From an uncultured Verrucomicrobiota bacterium (GTDB lineage: Bacteria > Verrucomicrobiota > Kiritimatiellia > RFP12 > UBA3636), in assembly GCA_949285835.1 (NCBI GenBank), contig CASEAR010000012.1, positions 1 to 33,925 of the forward strand: a stretch of DNA of 33,925 nucleotides. Reading direction: 5' to 3'. The notes under the pieces are model-generated. The model was given only the letters and a program-made list of their open reading frames with translations, did no database searches and was not told the DNA's origin. Positions 1-8,985 of the stretch are shown piece after piece. Both the position numbers and the translations under genes were made by a program. Positions within the stretch are counted from its first letter, which is position 1, and each line of letters opens with the position of its first letter.

Positions 1-291
1 ATCCTTAATCAGCGTTGGAAGTCGCACCCGGAAATACGGTGCACACAAGTATTTGCACGCTTCGTGAAGTTTCAAGGCATAACGTGCAAATTCTGGACCG
101 TATGTACAACCGCGTCCAGGATGCGGATGGTAGGTGCGCTCTCCCGTGAGTAGCTTTATCAGGTATTTGCGCTCGAAACCGTAAACCTCCTGCAAATGAG
201 TTAAAAAACGTCTTTTAGCCTTTTTGATTTTCAGGCGGGCGTATTGGTTCCTCTTTTCGGGAAGGATTTCCGAGAAAGTTCGATTAGCCAT
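1..291 (-). CDS. Transposase-like protein, N-terminal part (cut by window edge)
   Basis: An open frame of 97 codons starts with ATG at 289-291 (minus strand) and runs without a stop off the left edge of the window. The translation is very basic. It contains YGFERKYLIKLLTGER followed by a proline/glycine/tyrosine segment (YHPHPGRGCTYGPEF), then LHEACKYLCAPYF. This looks like the helix-turn-helix N-terminal part of transposases that carry a DDE integrase core (IS481 or ISNCY type); I recognise the style, not a specific family. The catalytic core would lie outside the window. The region just upstream (about 300-400) carries paired direct repeats of the kind seen at IS ends, which supports a mobile-element reading. 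The assignment could be wrong at family level, but a shadow frame is unlikely because no other gene overlaps it. Confidence 0.6.
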   Translation of the reverse strand, partial: MANRTFSEILPEKRNQYARLKIKKAKRRFLTHLQEVYGFERKYLIKLLTGERTYHPHPGRGCTYGPEFARYALKLHEACKYLCAPYFRVRLPTLIKD

Positions 292-327
292 GGTTTTCAT
301 ACCCTTTCATGATACAGAGAAATCCCT

Positions 328-398
328 GGTTCGGTGTCCTTGAATTTGACCAATGGGGGTTTCCCTATTTTTGGTACGGTGTCCATAACTATGAACAA
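328..398. repeat. Paired direct repeats, possible IS-end transposase-binding sites
   Basis: Two similar 26-nt segments lie 45 nt apart, at 328-353 and 373-398. They share GGTWCGGTGTCC and end in a TGA-ACAA/TGACCAA-like segment, matching at 20 of 26 positions. They sit between the start of the transposase-like gene at 291 and the promoter of the debranching enzyme. Multiple repeats at an element's end are typical of some transposase-binding regions, so the IS end may lie near position 400. The other end is outside the window, so the terminal inverted repeat cannot be confirmed. Confidence 0.4.
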
Positions 399-418
399 CT
401 GCGCCGGATGAATAGGTG

Positions 419-447
419 TTGCGAACGGCGTTTTCATATTGTAAAAT
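419..447 (+). promoter_or_regulatory. Candidate sigma70-type promoter for the debranching-enzyme operon
   Basis: TTGCGA at 419-424 and TAAAAT at 442-447 are separated by 17 nt. The -10 box matches the consensus at five of six positions and the -35 box at four. Transcription would begin near 454, leaving a leader of about 68 nt before the ATG at 522. It lies just beyond the putative IS end, so it could also be affected by insertion of that element. Confidence 0.45.
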
Positions 448-521
448 CGCACACGGAAAGAGTCCGTCGGGTATAGCGGCGTGTGCGGCGCACCGGCGGA
501 AGCGTTTTTTGTAGACTGACA

Positions 522-3500
522 ATGAAACAGACACCACTCCCGGGGACCAGGCTTCTTACTTTTTGCGGGGATACCGTAACCTTCCGGCTTTCTGTATCCG
601 GCGGCAGGAAGGGAAGCGCAGTGTTGAGGACATCGATAGGCGGCGCGGATGCATACAGACAGGAAGTGATAGCATCGGCGGACGAGAGCAGACCGTTTTT
701 GTGCAAGAACTGGCGAGACGTTCCGATGAGGGAGGTTTCGCCGGGTGTATTTGAGGTGAGGCTTGCGCTTGTGGATACTGGTGTTTTCGCGGCCAAGACG
801 TGTTTCCTGCCGGACGGCGGGTGCAAGACGGAGTGGCCGTCGGGCGGGGATGTCATCATAAAGACAGCTCCTGCGTGGACATGCCGCGGAGTGTCCGTGT
901 ATACCGCTTTCCCCAGGCAGTTCCTGCCAGGCAATGCGGAACTTGCCGTGAGCGGACTGGAAAACGCCGGGCGGGCAGGCGGGGCTGAGACGCTCGACGA
1001 GAACGGGTGGACAGTGATCCCGCCATCCGGCACGTTTCGAGATCTCATCAGGCATCTTGATGAGATTCTTGTGGAGGAGCGTTTCCGCATTATTCAGCTT
1101 CTTCCCATACATCCCGTGCCTACGACCTTTGCCAGAATGGGCAGGTACGGCTCGCCCTTTGCAGGGACGGACTTCCTGTCCGTGGATCCGTCTCTTGCAG
1201 AATTTGACCGGAAGGCCACGCCGCTGGAGCAGTTCGGAGAACTTGTAAACGCGGTTCATGCACGCGGTGCGAGGATATTTCTTGACATCCCGGCAAATCA
1301 TACCGGTTGGGCGTCCACGCTTCAGTGTCACCATCCGGAGTGGTTCAAGAAGGATGGCCGCGGGCGTTTTATTTCGCCGGGGGCGTGGGGCGTAGTGTGG
1401 GAGGATTTGGCGGAGCTTGACTATTCGCATCCGGGTCTGCGGCGTTTTATGGCGGATGTGTTTGAGTTCTGGTGCATGCACGGTGCGGACGGGTTCCGCT
1501 GCGACGCCGGATACAAGGTGCCTGCTGAGGTCTGGCGGTACATTTCGGCGCGGGTGCGGCGCAATTATCCCGATACTGTTTTCATGCTTGAGGGGCTCGG
1601 CGGTGAGATTTCCGTGACGGAGTCGCTTGTTTTGGACAATGGTTTGGACTGGGCTTACTCAGAGATTTTCCAAACGGAAGACAGGTCGGCGTTTGAGCGT
1701 TATCTTCCGTCGGCTCTGCGCATGTCATTTGAGATTGGCCCTCTCGTCAATTTTGCGGAAACGCACGATAACAACCGCATGGCGGCAAAGTCCAGAAGCT
1801 ATGCATCCATGCGGACGGCTTTGGCAGCTTTGATTGCGCATCAGGGATGCTTCGGCGTGACGAATGGGGTCGAGTGGTTCGCCGCTGAGAAAATAGACGT
1901 GCATGGATGCTCCGCACTGAACTGGGGCGCGGAGAATCAGAAGGCTCTGATGGGGAGGCTCAACGCAATTCTGTCCGTTGTTCCGGCATTCGGTCCCGGC
2001 GCGAGCGTGAAAATGGTGCAGTGCGCGGACGGAAACAGTCTGGCGGTTGTACGCAGTCCGGCGAGGTCCGGAGACATCGACGGATCCCGGGAGTACGACG
2101 CGGAGGGGAATGTGCTGGTGCTGGTCAATCTTGATGCAACCTCCCCGCAGAATGTATCGTGGCCGGAAAAGGCTTTCCCGGACGGCGCATGGTCTCGGGA
2201 TTTGATGGGAGGCGCGGAACTGTGCGTAAGTCGTCACGGGGGGGTGTGCAGCGTTACGCTCGGACCCGGTGCGGCGGCGTGCATCCCGGCGCGCGAATCT
2301 GACGCGGATGCGGTGAGCAGGGAACTGGCGTCCGCAAAGTTTTTGAATGCCAGGGCAGTGAGGCGTCAGGAATTCCGGGCGGTGGCGCTTCGCATCAGGG
2401 CGGGAATGTTTGACGGGGAGCCGTTGTCGCCTGATGACGATGTGGATGCGATGGCGGAAGCTCTGGCGGCGGATCCGGTGGCGTTTTTCCATTCCATGGC
2501 GGCGAAAGTTTCCGGAGCTTTCCTTCCCAGACTGGTGCAGTGTGTGTGGCCGGAGGATACACGCCGGCGCGTTATGGTGCTGCCGGGTTGTTTCGTTATG
2601 GTGAGGGCTCCGTACCCATTCAGGTGCCGTGTTGATATGCCGTACGGGGGCGTCTTGGCCAATCTGCGTTCGGTGGAGTTGGATTCCGGTGATTTCTGCG
2701 TTGTGTTCTGCCCGTCGGAACTGCGGAGCGATTTTATCGGGAGTGCGGTGCTTTCGATAGATGTCGGCACGCCGGGCATGCTCCGGCGCGACAAGATATC
2801 TCTGATGACGCTCCCGGAAGACATTCCAAGCGTCCGCAGGACATTCTCCGGGGCGGAGGTAAGAGATGGTGATCTCGCGGTGCTTCTGACAAACGGCAGG
2901 GGCGCCATGTCGCATGTGAGGGCCCGCTGGGGCGAGGTGCTCAGCCAGTACGACGCAATTCTCGCAGCGAATCCTGACCCTGAAGTGCCGTGTGACAGGA
3001 TAATGCTGTTTACGCGGTGCAGGATATGGGTGGTAAACCGCGGTTTTTCGAGCGAGATCGGCCCTGCCTGTTTGGAGTGGTTTTCATGCGCGGCGGGCTC
3101 GGGATCGGCGGCGTGGAGGTTCCGTGTGCCGGTAGGTACGGGCAAGAGTGTTCTCATCGATCTCTCGCTTGTGCTCAAACATGGAGAGAATTCCGTACGG
3201 ATACAGGTGCACAGGCGGCTGTGCGAAGGGGACCCGGAATTGCTTTCAGATGCGGACGACGTGTGTCTTATATTCCGCCCGGATGTTGAAAGCCGCAGTT
3301 TCCATTGCAAGACCAAAGCGTTTTCCGGTCCCGAGAACGAGTGGCCGGGGTGTGTGAGGCAGGTTCCCGGCGGTTTTGTGTTCGCACCGCACGGTACGCC
3401 CGGCGTTGTAATGCGTATATCGGACGGTGCATTTGTGTCCGAGCCGGAGTGGCATTACATGGTGGCGCATCCGATCGATGCGTCGAGAGGACAGGACGGG

Positions 3501-4844
3501 TTTTCAGATTTGTACAGTCCCGGATGGTTCACGGCGGACGTCAGCGGAGGAGATACGGTTTGCTTGGAGGCGTACATGAATGATGAAGCGTCCCCGCACA
3601 GAAACCTGCCTCAGCCGGATGACAGCGCCGTTTTCTGCTGCAAGCCTCCTGTGTGTCTGTCAGAGGCCCTGCGCGGCGCGCTGCGGGATTTTGTTGTCAA
3701 GCGCGGCAGCATGAGCACGGTTATTGCCGGGTATCCGTGGTTCCTCGACTGGGGAAGGGACACTTTCATTGTTCTGCGCGGGATGATTGCCGCCGACATG
3801 ACGGACGAGGCTCTGGGCGTTATCCGCAAGTTCGGAGAATACGAGGCGGACGGTACCCTTCCGAACATGATAAACGGTGCAGATGCGTCGAATCGCGATA
3901 CTTCGGACGCACAGCTCTGGTATCTTGTGGCGTGTGCCGACCTGGCGGAACGCGTGGGCGTTGAATCAGTGTTCGGAGCGGACTGCGCGGGACGCAGTGT
4001 GCGGGACGTGGCGCTGAGCATAACCAGGGGATACCTGAAAGGTACGCCGAACGGCATTGCCGTGGACGCAGAATCAGGACTTGTCTACAGCCCTGCGCAC
4101 TTCACATGGATGGACACCAATTATCCTGCGGGAACTCCGCGCAGCGGATACCCGGTTGAGATTCAGGCCTTGTGGACGGCGGCGCTGAAAATTGTTTCGA
4201 TTATCGATCCGTACGGCGGCTGGGAAGAGCTGAGGCGCCGGGCGATGGGGTCGATCCGGAAACTGTTCTGGAACCCGTCGCGCGGATTTTTGTCGGACTG
4301 TCTCCACTGCGAAACGTTTGTTCCCGCCGAGTCGGCAGTTGCGGACGACCATCTGAGATGCAATCAGCTCTTTGCCGTGACGCTCGACGCGGTGGAGGGC
4401 GATGACGTAAGGGAAAGAGTGGTATGGTCGTCGGCGAGACTTCTGATTCCAGGGGGTATAAGGACGCTGTCTCCGGGCCGGGTGGAGTTCAAGCTCCCGG
4501 TGCGGGGGCGTTCCGGAGAGCTGCTGAACGATCCTTCTTGTCCGTATCAGGGTCGTTACGAGGGGGATGAGGATACCAGACGCAAGCCGGCCTATCACAA
4601 CGGGACGGCGTGGACATGGCCTTATCCATCGTTTGCAGAGGCCATGCTCAATGTGTATGGAAACGCGGCGCACGGAGCGGCTGCCGCTCTCATAGGCGCC
4701 TGTGTTCCGCTTCTTGAGAGCGGGTGTGTGGGGCATCTGCCTGAAATAATGGACGGAGACGCGCCTCATACCGGGCGCGGCTGCGATGCGCAGGCGTGGG
4801 GGGCGTCGGAGTTTCTGCGCATGGCGGTGAAACTCGGCTTGTGA
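522..4844 (+). CDS. Fused glycogen debranching enzyme (GH13 glucanotransferase-like plus GH133 amylo-1,6-glucosidase)
   Basis: Predicted to trim branch points in glycogen. The N-terminal part moves short maltosyl stretches or hydrolyses them; the C-terminal part removes the remaining alpha-1,6 glucose. The protein has 1440 residues. A beta-sandwich-like N-terminus is followed by a GH13 barrel with an apparently intact catalytic triad: Asp328 in GFRCDAG, Glu357 in FMLEGLGG and Asp416 in AETHDNNR. After a long middle region, the GH133 (GDE_C) domain begins near 1055 and contains FLDWGRDTF at about 1074-1082 and SDAQLWYL. This two-domain plan resembles eukaryotic AGL more than the short bacterial GlgX. 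A GTG at 483 would add 13 residues; the ATG at 522 was chosen because the sequence there fits better, though neither has a clear Shine-Dalgarno. First gene of an operon; the next gene starts 12 nt after its stop. No signal peptide is seen, so it is probably cytoplasmic. Confidence 0.88.
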   Translation: MKQTPLPGTRLLTFCGDTVTFRLSVSGGRKGSAVLRTSIGGADAYRQEVIASADESRPFLCKNWRDVPMREVSPGVFEVRLALVDTGVFAAKTCFLPDGGCKTEWPSGGDVIIKTAPAWTCRGVSVYTAFPRQFLPGNAELAVSGLENAGRAGGAETLDENGWTVIPPSGTFRDLIRHLDEILVEERFRIIQLLPIHPVPTTFARMGRYGSPFAGTDFLSVDPSLAEFDRKATPLEQFGELVNAVHARGARIFLDIPANHTGWASTLQCHHPEWFKKDGRGRFISPGAWGVVWEDLAELDYSHPGLRRFMADVFEFWCMHGADGFRCDAGYKVPAEVWRYISARVRRNYPDTVFMLEGLGGEISVTESLVLDNGLDWAYSEIFQTEDRSAFERYLPSALRMSFEIGPLVNFAETHDNNRMAAKSRSYASMRTALAALIAHQGCFGVTNGVEWFAAEKIDVHGCSALNWGAENQKALMGRLNAILSVVPAFGPGASVKMVQCADGNSLAVVRSPARSGDIDGSREYDAEGNVLVLVNLDATSPQNVSWPEKAFPDGAWSRDLMGGAELCVSRHGGVCSVTLGPGAAACIPARESDADAVSRELASAKFLNARAVRRQEFRAVALRIRAGMFDGEPLSPDDDVDAMAEALAADPVAFFHSMAAKVSGAFLPRLVQCVWPEDTRRRVMVLPGCFVMVRAPYPFRCRVDMPYGGVLANLRSVELDSGDFCVVFCPSELRSDFIGSAVLSIDVGTPGMLRRDKISLMTLPEDIPSVRRTFSGAEVRDGDLAVLLTNGRGAMSHVRARWGEVLSQYDAILAANPDPEVPCDRIMLFTRCRIWVVNRGFSSEIGPACLEWFSCAAGSGSAAWRFRVPVGTGKSVLIDLSLVLKHGENSVRIQVHRRLCEGDPELLSDADDVCLIFRPDVESRSFHCKTKAFSGPENEWPGCVRQVPGGFVFAPHGTPGVVMRISDGAFVSEPEWHYMVAHPIDASRGQDGFSDLYSPGWFTADVSGGDTVCLEAYMNDEASPHRNLPQPDDSAVFCCKPPVCLSEALRGALRDFVVKRGSMSTVIAGYPWFLDWGRDTFIVLRGMIAADMTDEALGVIRKFGEYEADGTLPNMINGADASNRDTSDAQLWYLVACADLAERVGVESVFGADCAGRSVRDVALSITRGYLKGTPNGIAVDAESGLVYSPAHFTWMDTNYPAGTPRSGYPVEIQALWTAALKIVSIIDPYGGWEELRRRAMGSIRKLFWNPSRGFLSDCLHCETFVPAESAVADDHLRCNQLFAVTLDAVEGDDVRERVVWSSARLLIPGGIRTLSPGRVEFKLPVRGRSGELLNDPSCPYQGRYEGDEDTRRKPAYHNGTAWTWPYPSFAEAMLNVYGNAAHGAAAALIGACVPLLESGCVGHLPEIMDGDAPHTGRGCDAQAWGASEFLRMAVKLGL

Positions 4845-4855
4845 GGCGGTGTTTG

Positions 4856-5971
4856 ATGGGGAAGATTCAGAGGTTTTTTTTCTGGCTGATTCTGGCGGTG
4901 TTTCTTGCCGTCTGCTCAGGCTTTCTCGGTTCCTCGATCCTGCAGGACCGCAAGGCTCTGTCGGCGCGCGGAGATGTATCTGCGATAGTGGCCGATACTC
5001 CCGTGTCTGTGACGTTTGCAACCGTGGTGCTGGGAGGTTTTCGCGGGCTGATCGCTGATATCCTATGGCTTAGATCCACAAAGATGCAGGAGGAGCAGCG
5101 CCTCACGGAGCTTGTTCAATTGGCGGAGCTTATAACGAAGCTTGAACCTCATCTTGACGAAGTGTGGGTCTTTCACGCGTGGAATTTGGCCTACAACATA
5201 AGCCTTCTTGCAGACCGTCCGGAGGACAGGTGGATGTGGGTTATGGACGGCATAAAGCTCCTGCGCGACGATGGGCTGAATGCAAACCCGCGGAGCGCGG
5301 TGCTCTGCCGGGAACTGGGATGGATATTTCAGCACAAGCTCGGGATGAATTCGGATTCCGATTCGGAATACTTCAGGACGCGCTGGGCGGTGGAAATGGA
5401 TGCCTGCCTCGGTCCGGAAGGGTCGGTGCCTTCCCCGGTCTCGATAAGGGCAAATACCCTTGAGACCGAGATGAAGATGTCTGCAGACATGATGCGCGAG
5501 ATAGAGTCCGAGTTTGGAGCGATAGACTGGCGAGTTCCAGCGGCGTCGTCCCTTTACTGGGGTTGGCGCGCTCTGAAGCTGGCAGACGTCAGAGAGAGGC
5601 CGAGGTGCATGAGGATGGTCTACACTTCCCTTTCCTACATGGTTCGCGATGCCGGGATTATTGTTGGCGACCCTTCAGCGGAGGGATGGGTGTTTGATGC
5701 CGTGCCAAACCTCGCCGCGGCGGACGCGGTTTTTGAATTTGTCAAAAATGCCGCCGTAGAAATGCGGCTTCCGGGAACGCAGATTCTCTATGTGCAGCAC
5801 GTACGCGACGCCATGAGGCGCGCTGCCGCTTCCGGGAATCCCGGGAAGCCGTCGGAACTATTTGCGGAGATGCGGGAAATCCTCGGGGACGGCAAGATCG
5901 TGTTTCCGTCGGAAGCGGATTTCATGGACGGCGATGAGAGCGTTGAAGATCAGATTGGCGGCAGCGGATGA
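4856..5971 (+). CDS. Membrane-anchored protein of unknown function, TPR-like
   Basis: I do not recognise a named family. The 371-residue product begins MGKIQRFFFWLILAVFLAVC, giving one N-terminal membrane segment or uncleaved signal at about residues 5-27. The rest is soluble and mainly helical. A second hydrophobic stretch (TFATVVLGGFRGLIADILWL) precedes a patterned segment, ELVQLAELITKLEPHLDEVW then FHAWNLAYNIS, which has the look of a tetratricopeptide-type helical repeat rich in W, L and E. I have the impression that similar proteins with an FRGL-DILW / AWNLAYNIS pattern occur in planctomycetes and verrucomicrobia, but cannot verify it here. The start at 4856 lies 12 nt after the debranching-enzyme stop, and the end overlaps apbE by ATGA, so translation with both neighbours is likely coupled. 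An earlier in-frame start at 4796 would lie inside the upstream gene and is less likely. Confidence 0.75.
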   Translation: MGKIQRFFFWLILAVFLAVCSGFLGSSILQDRKALSARGDVSAIVADTPVSVTFATVVLGGFRGLIADILWLRSTKMQEEQRLTELVQLAELITKLEPHLDEVWVFHAWNLAYNISLLADRPEDRWMWVMDGIKLLRDDGLNANPRSAVLCRELGWIFQHKLGMNSDSDSEYFRTRWAVEMDACLGPEGSVPSPVSIRANTLETEMKMSADMMREIESEFGAIDWRVPAASSLYWGWRALKLADVRERPRCMRMVYTSLSYMVRDAGIIVGDPSAEGWVFDAVPNLAAADAVFEFVKNAAVEMRLPGTQILYVQHVRDAMRRAAASGNPGKPSELFAEMREILGDGKIVFPSEADFMDGDESVEDQIGGSG

Positions 5972-7077
5972 AAAAAACGTTTAAAAAAGCTGCATGCATT
6001 GTTTCCGCGGCGGCGCTGTTGATTGCGGCGGCTGTTTTCGGCGGTGTCTCATGCCGGAACCGGAGCGGAGGGGGCGATGTGGTTTTTGCCTCCCGCAATG
6101 CAATGGGAACGTTTCTGAACTTCTGGGTCGATGCGTCCGGAGCGGATACATCCGCCGCATTGGAGATATGTGCGGCGGCAGTTGACCGCGTCTCCGCGTC
6201 GCTTTCCGTGTTTGATCCACAGAGCGTCACCGCGCGGCTGAACGTCTCAGCCGGGAACGGAGAGTGGATAGAAACCGGCAGGGAGTTCGAGGCGGTGCTG
6301 GATTTATCTCTGTTCTGTCATGACATTTCCGGAGGCGCATTTAATCCCGCGGTGGGGCCCCTTATGGAGTTGTGGGGCTTTGCGCGGGGAGGTGTCCCGG
6401 GAACTGCGTCGCCGGACAGCGAAGAGGTGGCGCATGCGCTGGAACTCGCGGACGTGTCAAAAATAGCCGTAATAGACGTTGACGGAAACGGGCGGGCTAT
6501 GCTGCTTGCGCCGGGCATGCGTCTGGATTTCGGCGCGGTGGCAAAAGGTTTTGGCGCAGACTGTGCATACGCGGATTTGAGGGCTGCGGGAATTACCAAT
6601 TTCATAGTGGACATAGGCGGAAATATGCGGTTTTCGGGGAGTAAGCCCTCCGGCGGCGCGTGGACGGCCGGAGTCCGCGACCCGTGCGGCGATATGAATT
6701 CTCCGCCCGTGGCTTCCATGTTTTTCAGGGACGGAGGGGCCGTATCGACTTCGGGCTCCTACGAGCAATTTTCCATGCTGGACGGCGTCAGGCGCTCGCA
6801 TATAATCGATCCCCGTACGGGGATGCCTGTGGAAACAGATCTTCTGCAGGTGACCGTGATCGCGGATTCTGCCGCGCTTGCGGATGCGCTTTCTACGGCA
6901 TGTTTTGTTCTCGGGTATGAGAAGGGGGCGGATCTGCTCGCAAAGTGCGGAGCGTACGGGATTTTTGCCGTGCGTTCCGGCGACGGATTCAAACTTCTCA
7001 GAACCCCGGGAACGGCGGAAAAATATGAACGGCCGGAACCGGATTGTTCGAGAGGAACGTGTTATGGCGGGATATAA
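5968..7077 (+). CDS. apbE: FAD:protein FMN transferase (ApbE family)
   Basis: Predicted to attach FMN from FAD to a threonine of a target flavoprotein, typically NqrC/RnfG-type subunits, on the outer face of the inner membrane. The 369-residue product has a hydrophobic N-terminus ending in GGVSC (Cys29). This may be a lipoprotein signal, although Gly at -3 is atypical. ApbE motifs are present: AMGTFLNFWV, a GGAFNPAVGPLMELWGF segment, RLDFGAVAKGFGAD, FIVDIGGNM, SHIIDPRTGMPV, and a C-terminal DALSTACFVLG containing the usual metal-binding Asp. The start overlaps the previous stop by ATGA; the end overlaps rlmN by 14 nt. No Rnf, Nqr or other FMN-binding target is seen in the window, so its substrate is unknown. 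Confidence 0.92.
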   Translation: MKKTFKKAACIVSAAALLIAAAVFGGVSCRNRSGGGDVVFASRNAMGTFLNFWVDASGADTSAALEICAAAVDRVSASLSVFDPQSVTARLNVSAGNGEWIETGREFEAVLDLSLFCHDISGGAFNPAVGPLMELWGFARGGVPGTASPDSEEVAHALELADVSKIAVIDVDGNGRAMLLAPGMRLDFGAVAKGFGADCAYADLRAAGITNFIVDIGGNMRFSGSKPSGGAWTAGVRDPCGDMNSPPVASMFFRDGGAVSTSGSYEQFSMLDGVRRSHIIDPRTGMPVETDLLQVTVIADSAALADALSTACFVLGYEKGADLLAKCGAYGIFAVRSGDGFKLLRTPGTAEKYERPEPDCSRGTCYGGI

Positions 7078-8173
7078 CAGGCAATCCGTATATTTGCCGG
7101 ACAGGGACGGCCTTGAAAAATGCGCTGCCGCAGCCGGAGAAAAGAAATTCCGGGCGTCGCAGCTTGAAAACTGGCTGTATGTGCGCTTTGCGCGCAGTTT
7201 TGACGAAATGTCCAATCTGCCGGGAAGTTTCAGGCGCTTTTTGTGTGAAAATTTCCTTTCTCCATGCGAGACTCTTTCTCTGCTGGAAACTGCGGCAGAC
7301 AGATCGGGTACAGTAAAATATCTTTGGCGGCTGTGTGACGGAGAACTTATTGAGACGGTTGGCATCCCGTCCGGAGAACGAATGACGGTCTGCGTGTCGT
7401 CACAGGCCGGATGCGGATTCGGCTGCGCGTTCTGCGCCAGCTGTAAAAACGGCTTTTCCAGAAATCTTGACTGCGCCGAGATTGTGGCGCAGGCGGCGTT
7501 GGTTTCAGCGCAGGCCGGAGGGAAGCCGGACAATATTGTCTTTATGGGGATCGGGGAACCGTTTGCGAATTATGACAATGTCCTCGCCGCCGCCCGGCGT
7601 TTCAACGGATGTTTCGGCATAGGCGCGAGGAAGATTACCGTCAGTACGTGCGGCGTTGTTCCCGGAATACTGCGTTATGCCTGCGAGCCCGAGCAGTTTG
7701 AGCTGGCCGTGTCCCTTCATGCGCCAGACGATGAAATGCGTTCGCGCCTGATGCCTGTAAATAGGCGCTGGCCTATACGGGAGCTAATGGCCGCGTGCCG
7801 CGAGTATACGGCTCGTACGAACAGAATCGTTACTTTCGAGTACATACTCGTGGACGGATTGAATTGTTCCCGCAGACATGCATCGGAGCTGCTTGCGCTG
7901 CTGAAAGACCTGAAATGCCGTGTGAACCTGATCCCTCTCAATCCGGTAAACGGGTTTTTCTGGCGCGCGCCTTCCCGTGAGATTTGCAGGGCGTTTGGCG
8001 AATTTCTCACGTCACATGGCCTGAATACTACTCTGCGGCACTCGCGCGGCGGCAATGTCAACGCTTCGTGCGGGCAGCTCCGCCGTGCGCGTGCGTCCAG
8101 TCTGTGTGCAGGGGAAACAGCCGGAAATTGTCTTGAAAACACGGCGCAGTGCGCCGGGAAAGAGGAAAAATGA
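7064..8173 (+). CDS. rlmN: 23S rRNA (adenine-2503-C2)/tRNA methyltransferase RlmN
   Basis: Radical-SAM enzyme that methylates C2 of A2503 in 23S rRNA and A37 of some tRNAs. The 369-residue product has the radical-SAM cluster motif C-x3-C-x2-C at Cys117, Cys121 and Cys124 (CGFGCAFC). It also has MGIGEPFANYDNV, VSLHAPDDEMRSRLMPVNR, and near the C-terminus GGNVNASCGQLR, whose Cys336 matches the second catalytic cysteine of the family. ATG at 7064 is chosen because AGAGGA lies at suitable spacing upstream and the RlmN-like sequence begins there; upstream in-frame codons overlap apbE. Cfr is an alternative close relative, but nothing here points to resistance function. It overlaps the next gene by ATGA. 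Confidence 0.93.
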   Translation: MAGYNRQSVYLPDRDGLEKCAAAAGEKKFRASQLENWLYVRFARSFDEMSNLPGSFRRFLCENFLSPCETLSLLETAADRSGTVKYLWRLCDGELIETVGIPSGERMTVCVSSQAGCGFGCAFCASCKNGFSRNLDCAEIVAQAALVSAQAGGKPDNIVFMGIGEPFANYDNVLAAARRFNGCFGIGARKITVSTCGVVPGILRYACEPEQFELAVSLHAPDDEMRSRLMPVNRRWPIRELMAACREYTARTNRIVTFEYILVDGLNCSRRHASELLALLKDLKCRVNLIPLNPVNGFFWRAPSREICRAFGEFLTSHGLNTTLRHSRGGNVNASCGQLRRARASSLCAGETAGNCLENTAQCAGKEEK

Positions 8174-8985
8174 AACCGATATTCGACATTCCGTTGTGGG
8201 CGGACGGAAAAATTCCGTTCGCAAGGCCCGAGGACAGCAAACTTAAAGAGCATGTGCTTGACAGTGAAGACGGCATTGAACGCGTCACTGACGTGACGGT
8301 GCCCACGCTGTCGTTTTACCGTGCCACGGGGAAAACTCCGCGTCCTGTCGTTCTGATTTGTCCCGGCGGAGGTTATTCGATACTTGCATGGAACCACGAG
8401 GGCACGGATATTGCCGCATGGCTGAATTCTAACGGTATCTCCGCTGCTCTGCTGAAGTACCGCTGTCCGGGCCGGCGAGAGGCCGCGTTTGCCGATGCGG
8501 CGCGCGCCATGCGCATAGTACGTTCAAAGGCGTCCGAGTGGAATATAGACCCGTTCAAGGCCGGGATAATCGGCTTTTCTGCAGGAGCTCACCTTGCGGG
8601 ACGTGTGTGCAATCCCGCGCCCGGCCAGGAACCGTACGAACGTGCGGACAGCGCCGACGAGTTTGATTTCAGGCCGGATTACTCGTTTATAATATATCCA
8701 GCTTACTACGACAGGGAGAATCTCGGTCTGGATCCGGATATGCACGTGAGCTCGAAAACTCCACCGGCGTTTATCATGCAGGCCGAAGACGACACATCGC
8801 TGGTAGATAGCAGCATCGCGTATTTTATGGCATTGAAGCGTGAGCGGATACCGTCGGAACTGCACATGTTTTCACATGGCGGGCACGGATACGGGATGTT
8901 CAAGAACGGAAATCCTACCGCCGTATGGCCGGAATTGGCCATGAAGTGGTTTGCGGGCGATATTATGAAGTCGCCCGTCTGGTAG
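8170..8985 (+). CDS. Alpha/beta-hydrolase, esterase (acetylxylan esterase-like)
   Basis: Predicted serine hydrolase of the COG0657-type esterases; natural substrate unknown, perhaps acetylated sugars. The 271-residue product contains an oxyanion-hole motif PGGGYSILAW, the nucleophile elbow GFSAG with Ser137, an acidic QAEDDTSL (Asp207 or Asp208) and HGGHGYG with His239, so the triad is complete. There is no signal peptide, so it is probably cytoplasmic. It starts with ATGA overlapping the rlmN stop, with AGAGGA just upstream, and is the last gene of the operon. A hairpin-rich repeat region follows, but no clear terminator with a T-run on this strand. Confidence 0.85.
   Translation: MKPIFDIPLWADGKIPFARPEDSKLKEHVLDSEDGIERVTDVTVPTLSFYRATGKTPRPVVLICPGGGYSILAWNHEGTDIAAWLNSNGISAALLKYRCPGRREAAFADAARAMRIVRSKASEWNIDPFKAGIIGFSAGAHLAGRVCNPAPGQEPYERADSADEFDFRPDYSFIIYPAYYDRENLGLDPDMHVSSKTPPAFIMQAEDDTSLVDSSIAYFMALKRERIPSELHMFSHGGHGYGMFKNGNPTAVWPELAMKWFAGDIMKSPVW

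Noticed and set aside
297..1481. Open frame of 394 codons on the minus strand
   Set aside because: It lies opposite the debranching enzyme, has no recognisable domain, and its arginine- and proline-rich composition is typical of an antisense shadow in GC-rich DNA.
1725..2915. Open frame of 396 codons on the minus strand
   Set aside because: Antisense to the debranching enzyme, with His/Arg-rich composition and no ribosome site or domain.
6457..7533. Open frame of 358 codons on the minus strand across apbE and rlmN
   Set aside because: Spans two well-supported genes on the other strand and resembles no protein.
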